NCBI RefSeq assembly: GCF_017104645.1 | Contig: NZ_JAAGPF010000001.1 | Coordinates: 24,534 to 88,533 of the forward strand | Direction: 5' to 3' | Source: Burkholderia sp. Ac-20379 | Lineage (GTDB): Bacteria > Pseudomonadota > Gammaproteobacteria > Burkholderiales > Burkholderiaceae | DNA length: 64,000 bases | In this document: positions 56,965 through 64,000 of the stretch, in pieces | Layout: every line of letters begins with the position of its first letter | Position numbering within the stretch: position 1 is the stretch's first letter | Translations under genes and position numbers: made by a program | The notes under the pieces: model-generated | What the model saw: only the letters and a program-made list of their open reading frames with translations | Told to the model about the DNA's origin: nothing | Database searches by the model: none

Positions 56965-58815
56965 ATGAACCGCCGCCACTTTCTCCGTTCCTCCGCCTTC
57001 TTCACGATCGCCGCGGCCAGCGGCACGCTCGCCGCGTGCTCGTCCGACGACGACGCACCCGCTGCCGCCAGCACCGGCGCGAGCACCGCGCCCGCCGCCG
57101 GCGTCTACAGCTTCCCGCAGGGCGTCGCGAGCGGCGACCCGCGCGGCGACAGCATCGTGTTCTGGACGCGCGCCGTCGCCCGCTCCGGCGCGACCGCGCC
57201 CGTGAGCCTGCAGCTTCAGGTGTCCCCCAAGGCCGATTTCTCGACGCTGGCCGCGCAGGTCGCGTTGCAGGCGCTGCCCGATTTCGACTTCACGGTGCGC
57301 GCCAAGGTGACGGGCCTGAACGCCGCGGCCACCTACTACTACCGCTTCGTGGCGGGCGGCGACGTCAGCGCTGCCGGCACGGCCAAGACCGCGCCGGCAG
57401 CCGGCTCGAGCGTGTCGAAGGTGCGCTTCGCCTGGTTCACGTGCCAGGACTGGACGGTCAACCACTGGCAGGCGCTGTCGCTGATCGCCGCCGAGAGCGA
57501 TCTCGATTTCGTGGTGCATCTGGGCGACTACATCTACGAATCGGTCGGCGCGTCGTTCCAGGCGGGCGCGGCCGAGCCGGCCCACACGCAGATCACGCTG
57601 CCCGACGGCATCGCGCTGCCGGCCGGCGCGGGCATCTACGCGAACAGCCTCGCCGACTACCGCACGCTGTACCGCACCTACCGTTCCGATGCGCGCCTGC
57701 AAACGGTGCACCAGCGCTTCGCGATGATCCCGATCTGGGACGACCACGAGTTCTCCGACGATTGCTGGCAGGATCACCAGACGTACACCAACGCGAACGC
57801 GCAGCAAACGTCGCGCCGCCGCAGCGCGAGCCAGGCCTGGGCCGAATACATGCCGATCGACTGGAGCGACGTGCAGTTCAACCAGAACAACCCGGCCTAC
57901 ACGAACATCAGCATCTACCGCAGCTTCAGCTACGGCAACCTGATGGATCTGGTGATGACCGACGAGCGCCTGTTCCGCGATCAGCATGTGATGAGCGAGC
58001 AGATCGGCGGCGCGGCCGCGAGCCAGCTCGGCCTCCCCGACGCGAGCACCACCAGCTCGGTGGGCGTGCGCTATTTCGTGACGCAGAACGCGCTGAGCGC
58101 CGCCGAGGCGCTCGACACCGCCGCGCTCGGCCGCGCGCCGTCGATCCTCGGCCCGACGCAGACGCAGTGGTTCAAGCAGAAGATGTCCGGTTCGACGGCG
58201 ACGTGGAAGGTGTGGGGCAACGAAGTGATGCTGAACCGCCTGTGGATCGATCTGACCAAGGTGCCGGGCGTGCCGTCTTCGGCGGCGTTCAACTACATCA
58301 TGAATTGCGATTCGTGGGACGGCTATCCGAGCCACAAGGCCGACGTGCTCGGCTATCTGAAGCAGGCCAACGTGCAGAACGTGGTGGCGATCACGGGCGA
58401 TCTGCACGCGTTCCAGGCCGGCGTGGTGCGCGACGTGCCGGATCCGGCCACGGGCACGCCGGTGCTGGTCGATTTCGTGTCGGCCGGGATCAGCAGCTCG
58501 TCGTTCTACAGCTATATCCAGCAGCAGACGCAGGGCACGCAGTACGCCGCCCTGCTGCCGCTGCTCGGCGTGACGAACGGCGCGACGTTCGACGCCACGC
58601 TGCAGCAGTTCAATCCCGATCTGGCCTACGCCGATCACGACGCGCAAGGCTACGCGTCCGCCACCGTCACGGCCGATACGTTCTCGGTGGTCTACACCAA
58701 GGTGAAGCCGCTCAACAGCGACGGCACTGCGCCGGCCAACCCGGTGGCCAAGCGCGTGCAACTGAGCGTGGCGAACAACTCGCACACGATCCAGACGCAG
58801 GTGCTGAGCAGCTGA
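56965..58815 (+). CDS. phoD: PhoD-family alkaline phosphatase/phosphodiesterase
   Basis: This 616-residue exported metallo-phosphoesterase opens with a Tat-type signal NRRHFLRSSAFFTIAAASGT and a lipobox-like LAAC. A short Ala/Ser linker follows, then an N-terminal fibronectin-like domain (FPQGVASGDPRGDSIVFWTR, the PhoD signature). The catalytic domain shows FAWFTCQDWTVNHWQALSL, the metal ligands of VVHLGDYIYE and IPIWDDHEFSDDC, and NVVAITGDLHAFQAGVV. PhoD enzymes use calcium and iron to release phosphate from phosphodiesters or monoesters outside the cytoplasm. AAGGAAG precedes the ATG. A long hairpin ends the gene. Confidence 0.94.
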   Translation: MNRRHFLRSSAFFTIAAASGTLAACSSDDDAPAAASTGASTAPAAGVYSFPQGVASGDPRGDSIVFWTRAVARSGATAPVSLQLQVSPKADFSTLAAQVALQALPDFDFTVRAKVTGLNAAATYYYRFVAGGDVSAAGTAKTAPAAGSSVSKVRFAWFTCQDWTVNHWQALSLIAAESDLDFVVHLGDYIYESVGASFQAGAAEPAHTQITLPDGIALPAGAGIYANSLADYRTLYRTYRSDARLQTVHQRFAMIPIWDDHEFSDDCWQDHQTYTNANAQQTSRRRSASQAWAEYMPIDWSDVQFNQNNPAYTNISIYRSFSYGNLMDLVMTDERLFRDQHVMSEQIGGAAASQLGLPDASTTSSVGVRYFVTQNALSAAEALDTAALGRAPSILGPTQTQWFKQKMSGSTATWKVWGNEVMLNRLWIDLTKVPGVPSSAAFNYIMNCDSWDGYPSHKADVLGYLKQANVQNVVAITGDLHAFQAGVVRDVPDPATGTPVLVDFVSAGISSSSFYSYIQQQTQGTQYAALLPLLGVTNGATFDATLQQFNPDLAYADHDAQGYASATVTADTFSVVYTKVKPLNSDGTAPANPVAKRVQLSVANNSHTIQTQVLSS

Positions 58816-58851
58816 CCGCCGCATGCCGCCCGGCAGGCGCGGCAAAACGAA

Positions 58852-58890
58852 CACGGCGCGGCGCACCCCGTTCGGGTGCGCCGCGCCGTG
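58852..58890. terminator. Perfect 17-bp hairpin between convergent genes
   Basis: Arms 58852-58868 and 58874-58890 pair perfectly over 17 bp with a CGTTC loop. It lies 36 bp after phoD and 21 bp from the end of the convergent small gene. It probably works as a bidirectional terminator although no T-run follows. Confidence 0.65.
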
Positions 58891-58911
58891 CGGGCGCTAC
58901 GCGAATGCCGC

Positions 58912-59133
58912 TCAGTGCGAGGCGGCGGCCGCGGCGCTGGCTTCCTTGGCCTTCTTGGCCGCGTGATGATGGCCGATCGCGCAGCCGGCGGCTGCGCCGA
59001 GCACCGCGTGGTGACCGGCCACATGGCCGGCCACGCCGCCCACCGCCGCGCCCTTCAGACACCCGGCGGCATTGGCCGAACCGGCGGCGGCGAACAGACC
59101 GAGACAGGACAGGGCAATCATCAGTTTTTTCAT
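58912..59133 (-). CDS. Small exported glycine-zipper protein
   Basis: This 73-residue protein has a Sec signal peptide (KKLMIALSCLGLFAAAGSANA) and a short mature part rich in Gly, Ala and His: GAAVGGVAGHVAGHHAVLGA then AGCAIGHHHAAKKAKE. The GxxxG-type spacing suggests a glycine-zipper membrane-active or envelope protein. The many histidines might bind metal, which is only a guess. The start at 59133 places the lysines directly before the hydrophobic core. Confidence 0.75.
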   Translation of the reverse strand: MKKLMIALSCLGLFAAAGSANAAGCLKGAAVGGVAGHVAGHHAVLGAAAGCAIGHHHAAKKAKEASAAAAASH

Positions 59134-59304
59134 GGGGAAGCTCCGTGTGGATAGCGTGTGAACCAGCCTGCATTGTGCAGCGGCCGCACGCACAGATCCA
59201 CGCCCGATGCCGTTCGTTACGGAAGCGACAAGGCTGTTACAGATACGGCCCCGACCGGCCTTTCAAGCCTTACGGCACGCCGCCCCGCGCTCGGCGTGTC
59301 CGGC

Positions 59305-59844
59305 TCACGGCGCGAGCCGCGTGAACACGTAGTCGTGATTCCTGACCAAGGCCTGATGGCACGCGAAGCAGGTTTCGTGCTGCGCCGCGTCCACCGGCAC
59401 GCCGTTGACGAAGCGGCCGAAACCCCAGCCGCCCGTGGCCGCGTAGCGCTTCGCATCCTTGACCATCACCTGCACCGTCGTGGCCCGCCCGGCCACCGTC
59501 GCCGTCGGCGATTCCTCGGACTGCTTGCGTTTGTAGGCGAGCTTGACGAGGATCGTGCCGTCCGGGAACGGCAGCGTCGATCGCTCCAGCGCGGCCACGG
59601 CCTGCGGATTGCCGAGCACGACGCGCAGCTCGTCGAGCGGCGCGGGCTCCTCGGCCGGCGCGATCATCTCCCACTTGCGGTAGCCGGGCGGGATCGTCAC
59701 GCCGTAGATCGGCGAGGCATTGGCGGGCGCGGCGGCCGAGCCAGCAACCGCGGCCGGCGCATCGGCGGCCGACGCGACGCATGCGCCGCCGAGCAGCACC
59801 GCGCCCAGCACACCCGTGCGCAGCGCACGCGACGCGCCCGTCAC
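59305..59844 (-). CDS. Cytochrome P460-family protein
   Basis: This 179-residue exported protein has a signal peptide (VLGAVLLGGACVASA), then YGVTIPPGYRKWEMIAPAEE, the strand region PFPDGTILVKLAYKRKQ, GWGFGRFVNGVPV and the haem-binding HETCFACHQALV. The CxxCH near the C-terminus is the expected P460 site; P460 proteins oxidise hydroxylamine or similar small molecules, but many act as general c-type haem proteins. It starts at GTG inside the stop of the upstream hydrolase (GTGA, 4-bp overlap), so the two are translated together. Confidence 0.88.
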   Translation of the reverse strand: MTGASRALRTGVLGAVLLGGACVASAADAPAAVAGSAAAPANASPIYGVTIPPGYRKWEMIAPAEEPAPLDELRVVLGNPQAVAALERSTLPFPDGTILVKLAYKRKQSEESPTATVAGRATTVQVMVKDAKRYAATGGWGFGRFVNGVPVDAAQHETCFACHQALVRNHDYVFTRLAP

Positions 59845-60881
59845 AACGCCACCACTTGCAGCATCGCGTCGGCGAACGCCTGCGGCGCTTCCTGCGGCAG
59901 GTTGTGGCCGATGCCGCCGTCGAGCGTGCGATGGCGGTACTTGCCCGTGAACTTCTTCGCGTACGAAGCCGGCGCGGGATGGGGCGCGCCGTTCGCGTCG
60001 CCCTCGAGCGTGATGGTCGGCACGGCGATCGGCGGCAGCGCGGCGAGCCGCTGCTCGAGCGCGTCGTACTTCGCCTCGCCCTGCGCGAGGCCAAGCCGCC
60101 AGCGGTAGTTGTGGATCACCACGGCGACATGATCGGGATTCTTGAACGATGCGGCCGTGCGTTCGTAGGTGGCGTCGTCGAACCGCCACTTCGGCGAGGC
60201 CAGTTGCCAGATCAGGCGGTTGAACGCGTCGCGGTTCGCCGCGTAGCCGAGTTCGCCGCGCTCGGTCGTGAAGTAGAACTGATACCACCACTGGAATTCG
60301 GCCTGCGGCGGCAGCGGCGCGCGGTTCGCAGCCTGGCTGCCGATCAGGTAGCCGCTGACGGACACCAGCGCCACCACGCGCTCGGGCCACAGCACCGCGA
60401 CGATGTCGGCCGTGCGCGCGCCCCAGTCGTAGCCGCCGAACACGGCCTTGTCGATCTTCAGCGCGTCCATCAGCGCGACCACGTCGGCGGCGATCGCGGC
60501 CTGCTGGCCGTTGCGCGGCGTGTCGGCGGAGACGATGCGCGTCGAGCCGTAGCCGCGCAGGTACGGCACGATCACGCGGTAGCCCGCCGCCACGAGGCGC
60601 GGCGCGACCTCGGCGTACGACTGGATGTCGTACGGCCAGCCGTGCAGCAGGATCGCGACCGGGCCGGTGCGCGGGCCGACATCCACATAGCCGACGTCGA
60701 GCACGCCGGCGCGGATCTGATGAATTTCGGTGAAGCTCGCCCCGCCGGCGGTTGCCGTGCTCGCGGCGGCGGCCGGCGTTTGCGCCCGTGCGAGGCTGCT
60801 CAGGCCGAAATCGACGAGGCCGACGCCCGCGAGCGTCGTGCCGAGAATGCGGCGGCGGCGAAGATTGACGGAATCCGACAT
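59841..60881 (-). CDS. Tat-exported alpha/beta hydrolase, epoxide hydrolase-like
   Basis: This 346-residue protein has a twin-arginine-like signal, NLRRRRILGTTLAGVGL, a linker, and an alpha/beta fold: LLHGWPYDIQSYAEVAP, VPYLRGYGSTR, nucleophile elbow GGYDWGART (Asp as nucleophile), a cap region with QWWYQFYFTTERGELGY, and the catalytic histidine in GGIGHNLPQEAP. An Asp nucleophile points to the epoxide hydrolase/dehalogenase group rather than esterases. The P460-type gene follows with a 4-bp overlap, suggesting a joint periplasmic function. Substrate unknown. Confidence 0.88.
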   Translation of the reverse strand: MSDSVNLRRRRILGTTLAGVGLVDFGLSSLARAQTPAAAASTATAGGASFTEIHQIRAGVLDVGYVDVGPRTGPVAILLHGWPYDIQSYAEVAPRLVAAGYRVIVPYLRGYGSTRIVSADTPRNGQQAAIAADVVALMDALKIDKAVFGGYDWGARTADIVAVLWPERVVALVSVSGYLIGSQAANRAPLPPQAEFQWWYQFYFTTERGELGYAANRDAFNRLIWQLASPKWRFDDATYERTAASFKNPDHVAVVIHNYRWRLGLAQGEAKYDALEQRLAALPPIAVPTITLEGDANGAPHPAPASYAKKFTGKYRHRTLDGGIGHNLPQEAPQAFADAMLQVVAL

Positions 60882-61167
60882 GTTCCATGCTCCCGATATG
60901 CTGGCTTATCCCTGGGAAAACCGCGCCGGTGCGGGCGCGGCCCCCTCCCTGATCGGTTCGACCTGCCTGCGGGCCTTCGCGCTGCGGGCGGTGCGTCGAA
61001 CGTCTGGACGGATTTATATCGGAGCCGGAAACGTCGTTTGTATCGCTCTGTATCGCGGTGCGGGCGCGATACAGAGGAAATCAAAAATGCGGGGAAATCG
61101 AGGAGAAACGGCGGGGAAATGCGACAGGACAGCGCGGCAGGACAACGCGGCAGGACGACGCGAGGAA

Positions 61168-61890
61168 TCAGCCGCGCGGGTTCGCGCGCTGTTCGGCGAA
61201 CTTCGCGCGCTTCAATTCGGCCAGCACTTCGAGCGAACGGCCCTCGTCGGCCGTCAGGTCGACCAGGAATGCATCGTTGTGCTGCTTGACCCACTGCAGC
61301 GGCATGTCCCACCACGCCAGATCGAACAGCGCGTCGCGCACGCGCTCGGGGAAGCGGAACTTGATCAGCCGCGCCGGCGAACCGGCGTAGACCGCATAGG
61401 GCTCGGAGCGGAAATTGGGCGGCACGAGCGAGCGCGCGCCGATCACGCAGCCGCTCTGGATCACGCTGCCGCCGAGGATCATCGCCTCGTCGCCGATCCA
61501 CACGTCGTTGTGCACCTCGGTATCGGCGTATTGCGGCGGCGGCGGGTTCAGCATGCCGTTGCCGTAAGTGCTGAACATCGTCATCGAAATGCTGCGCATG
61601 TCGTGCTGCCCGTTCAGCAGAAAGCGCAGACGCTGGCCGCCGGCCACGTACTTGCCGATGCGCAGGCGCTGGGCATTGCCGTCGTATTTCACGATCGAGC
61701 CGACGCCGAGGCCCGAGCCCTTTTCGATGTGGAACGTGCCTTCGGTCGCTTCCTCGTCGATCCAGTTCTTGAAGAAGTTATTCGGAATCGTCGAAACCGT
61801 ACCATCCCGATAACCGAATACGATAAAAGCGCGCGCTAACGGATGGTCCTTCAAAATACCCGTGCAATCGTCTGACGTGGTGACGTTCAT
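61168..61890 (-). CDS. Hexapeptide-repeat acetyltransferase, CatB/Vat type
   Basis: This 240-residue protein has the left-handed beta-helix fold of xenobiotic O-acetyltransferases. IEKGSGLGVGSIVKYDGNAQ and RIGKYVAGGQRLRFLLNGQH lead into the loop with the active-site histidine (NGQHDMRS). The coils NDVWIGDEAMILGGSVIQSG and CVIGARSLVPPNF follow, then AVYAGSPARLIKFRF, typical of the family. Related enzymes acetylate chloramphenicol or streptogramins, but many have unknown acceptors; resistance should not be assumed. The start at 61890 lacks a good ribosome-binding site. Confidence 0.85.
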   Translation of the reverse strand: MNVTTSDDCTGILKDHPLARAFIVFGYRDGTVSTIPNNFFKNWIDEEATEGTFHIEKGSGLGVGSIVKYDGNAQRLRIGKYVAGGQRLRFLLNGQHDMRSISMTMFSTYGNGMLNPPPPQYADTEVHNDVWIGDEAMILGGSVIQSGCVIGARSLVPPNFRSEPYAVYAGSPARLIKFRFPERVRDALFDLAWWDMPLQWVKQHNDAFLVDLTADEGRSLEVLAELKRAKFAEQRANPRG

Positions 61891-62114
61891 TTCGAATGAA
61901 AAAGCTGGCGTTGCTCGAGCTGGCGCTGGCAACGGGATCGATGAAATCGGACGCGATAATCCGGGAAAATCCGTCATTGCCCCTTGGCACACCGAGCTGG
62001 CACGGCTACGGCGGCGTTGCGGCAATCGGAGCGAAATTGTATTACAAATCGTTCGCCAACCCTGTACCGATAATCCCGTACAACCGCCAATCGGCGGCCC
62101 AGCCTTATTGCACG

Positions 62115-63260
62115 TTAATTCACATCCGCATTTTCGAAAGTCATCGCAAAAGCCAAAGCCTCGCCAATCTCGCCTTCGAAATGGGAAATCGCCAGCTTGA
62201 TGGCCGGCGCCACCGGCAGGCTCTTCCAGAATTCCTCGCGATCGGTGGAATACAGCACGTCGAGCAAGGACAGCGCGCCGGCCATATGCGCCATGCGCAC
62301 CAGATGTTCGTCGCCGGGGCGTTGCCGCTCGACGTATTCCGCCATGATCTCGGCACGCTGCTCGGCCAGGAACGTGAACGGATGATCGCGCTCGGTCAGA
62401 TCGCCGTGATAGATCAGGAACGTGCACCACTTCATCAGGCGCGCCGAACCGGCCACCCGCACCGCGGTGGAAATCGAGCCGATTTCCTGCGGCCGCATGC
62501 GCACGTTGTTGGCGGCGGCCGACGCCAGGCGCAGCAAGTGCACGAGCAGCGACGGCGTCTTGGCGATCGAGGCCACCAGTTGCTCGATCGGCGCGTCGTC
62601 GGCGATCAGGCCCATGGTCGACAGCACCGAGCCGAAATCGGGCGGCACCGAGCGCACGCGCCGCATTTCGGGCCGGGAGAAGTAATAGCCCTGGAACAGC
62701 GTCGCGCCGATCGCGCTCGCCTCGCGGAACGCGGCGTAATCCTCCACCTTCTCGGCGAGGATGGTCTTGTTCTTGCGCTTGAAGAAGGCGGCCAGCTCGG
62801 CGCGCCGCGATTCGGTGGTGATCGACCAGTCGATCTTGACGATGTCGGCGATCGGCAGCGCCCGCTCCACGCGTTCGTCGAGCTTGCTGACGTCGTCGAG
62901 CGCGATGCGAAAGCCCATCGCGCGCAACGCCCGGCAGTTCTCGATGACCGCGTCGTCCAGCGTGCTGTCCTCCAGCACTTCGAGCACGTAATGCGCCGGA
63001 TCGAGCACCCGGATCGCCTCGGAGTTGAGCAGCGCGTCGGTGCAGTTGATGAAGCAGTTCTTGCCGTCGGCCAGATTCTCGATGCCGAAGTTGGCCACCG
63101 CCGATTCGATCACCGACACCGTCTCGGCCGAATCGACGTTCGCCGGCGCCCGGTTCTCTTCCCCGCCACGATAGAGCAGTTCGTAGGCGACGATTTCATC
63201 CGAGGCGTCCAGGATGGGTTGTCGGGCCACGAAGCGGTATTTTATTGCGTTGCGAGGCAT
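62115..63260 (-). CDS. EAL-HDOD signalling protein with degenerate EAL site
   Basis: This 381-residue protein of the YuxH type has an N-terminal EAL-like domain opening FVARQPILDASDEIVAYELLYRG, where the EAL signature is ELL. It continues ALDDVSKLDERVERALPIAD, VKIDWSIT and ILAEKVEDYAAFREASAIGA, FQGYYFSRPE. A C-terminal HDOD domain spans about 190-375 (LLVHLLRLASAAANNVRMRP, STAVRVAGSARLMKWCTFLI). The first catalytic glutamate motif is altered and the DDFG-type loop reads DDVS, so cyclic-di-GMP hydrolysis is unlikely; binding or protein interaction is more probable. The start at 63260 is the likely one; a longer ORF adds seven residues. Confidence 0.9.
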   Translation of the reverse strand: MPRNAIKYRFVARQPILDASDEIVAYELLYRGGEENRAPANVDSAETVSVIESAVANFGIENLADGKNCFINCTDALLNSEAIRVLDPAHYVLEVLEDSTLDDAVIENCRALRAMGFRIALDDVSKLDERVERALPIADIVKIDWSITTESRRAELAAFFKRKNKTILAEKVEDYAAFREASAIGATLFQGYYFSRPEMRRVRSVPPDFGSVLSTMGLIADDAPIEQLVASIAKTPSLLVHLLRLASAAANNVRMRPQEIGSISTAVRVAGSARLMKWCTFLIYHGDLTERDHPFTFLAEQRAEIMAEYVERQRPGDEHLVRMAHMAGALSLLDVLYSTDREEFWKSLPVAPAIKLAISHFEGEIGEALAFAMTFENADVN

Positions 63261-63856
63261 GTCGTTTCTTCGAATCGTCAAACAAATTTCAACCGAATCT
63301 GAACCAATCGTATCGTGCGTGTCGTCCGCGCCAGGCGCCGTTCACCCCGGTGCCGGCCGCGGCGCGGGAGGCGCTGCAAGGCCCCGTCGCCAAGCATGAC
63401 CACGCCATTAAGAACACGCCAGCGATTAAGACCGGCAATTGTGAAAATTCCGTGACGCCGGCAGCAAGAATCCCGGCGCTGATCGTCGCAGCGCAGTATC
63501 GCCGCGCCGCAAGACAGGCGTTATGTCGATAGCTGACGGAATATTTTCCTTGGGATGCGGGCGCCGGTGGCGCGATCGCCGCCGGGCGCTGCCGGCGGCT
63601 TGGTGGCGGCCGCGCGCGTCAGTGCGGCGGCCAGGAATGCGGCCATGCGGCGCGGCACATGGCCCGCGTCCGCCCCCGGAACGTCGATACTCTCATTTTG
63701 TTATTTCCCGTTTTCTATATATAAACGCGCGAATTATTTCCACTTATCGAATAATCCAACTCGTTTGAAACGCGCGCGGCCGGATTGTGAAGTATTCGCC
63801 AAAAAATGGAAAGAAAAATGCCGGCAGGTGTTTCGGAAACGACGACGGGGATTCGG
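63261..63856. other. Gap with AT-rich core, no gene seen
   Basis: About 600 bp with several short frames that look like shadows. AT-rich DNA with TATATATAAA at about 63716 could hold a promoter for the EAL-HDOD gene, which is transcribed leftward, but no definite element was found. Confidence 0.35.
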
Positions 63857-64000
63857 CTACAGGCCGCGCTGGCGCGCCGGCGGCACGCTCGGGTAAGGGT
63901 GGCCGACGTCACGCCGGGCCGCGTGATGCGCGGGCCAGGTTGGCACGCGTCGCGAATCGAGCACCGCGGTCATGCAGGCCGGCAAGCGCGCTGCCTGGAT
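63857..64000 (-). CDS. Possible C-terminal end of a gene entering from the right
   Basis: A minus-strand frame is open from the window edge to a TAG at 63857-63859. It reads LPACMTAVLDSRRVPTWPAH and, near its end, DVGHPYPSVPPARQRGL, with strongly GC-biased third positions. That fits coding use, but 47 codons are too few to identify a family. Confidence 0.35.
   Translation of the reverse strand: MQAARLPACMTAVLDSRRVPTWPAHHAARRDVGHPYPSVPPARQRGL

Noticed and set aside
61168..61890. Chloramphenicol resistance gene
   Set aside because: The fold is shared, but hexapeptide acetyltransferases of this type have many acceptors; the sequence alone cannot show drug resistance.

Overview
The window is GC-rich throughout (many genes with GC-rich third codon positions, with a few AT-richer islets). 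It reads like a Burkholderia-type betaproteobacterium, probably of the plant-associated B. gladioli/glumae/plantarii kind. The grounds are small DUF4148-type exported proteins, paired zwf and polyphosphate glucokinase, a second leuCD pair, and an iron-regulated NRPS locus. The species assignment is inference from gene content. No rRNA, tRNA or CRISPR array was found.

Region 1 (1-15750) is one end of a nonribosomal peptide locus that looks like a siderophore or other metallophore system. A large NRPS (C-A-T-C-A-T-C, running off the left edge), a type II thioesterase and an MbtH protein lie on the minus strand. Divergent from them are a MacA-MacB-NodT tripartite exporter, then a second type II thioesterase and a Sfp-like protein that has lost the catalytic residues. 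Four Fur-box-like sites sit in the two divergent promoter regions, so iron control is likely. The second adenylation domain carries the canonical threonine code.

Region 2 (15750-22463) holds 78-bp tandem repeats, several small exported or membrane proteins, a methyl-accepting chemotaxis protein, and a scar where a DeoR-type regulator and an aldolase-like gene were both truncated. It ends with an AT-richer islet of two membrane proteins closed by a clear terminator.

Region 3 (22478-29394) has ppgK-zwf for glucose 6-phosphate metabolism, a DHA2-type MFS exporter, a SAM methyltransferase, a DUF6881-like small protein and an internally deleted IS5-type transposase. Region 4 (29395-42887) has a 2515-residue autotransporter built of passenger repeats, two AraC regulators (one beside an NmrA-type oxidoreductase, one divergent from a cytochrome P450) and two orphan immunity-like proteins.

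Region 5 (42965-48872) is the most interesting accessory locus. It is a tightly overlapping three-gene operon encoding an uncharacterised 404-residue protein, a protein with two Tdp1/PLD-like HxK motifs, and a SNF2/RapA-like helicase. It is a strong candidate for an undescribed or poorly described defence module.

Region 6 (49153-64000) returns to mostly metabolic genes: dctA, leuCD, a fluoroacetate-dehalogenase-like enzyme divergent from a LysR regulator, a Tat-exported PhoD phosphatase, a secreted hydrolase with a cytochrome P460, a hexapeptide acetyltransferase and an EAL-HDOD protein. Convergent gene pairs here are separated by long, near-perfect hairpins.
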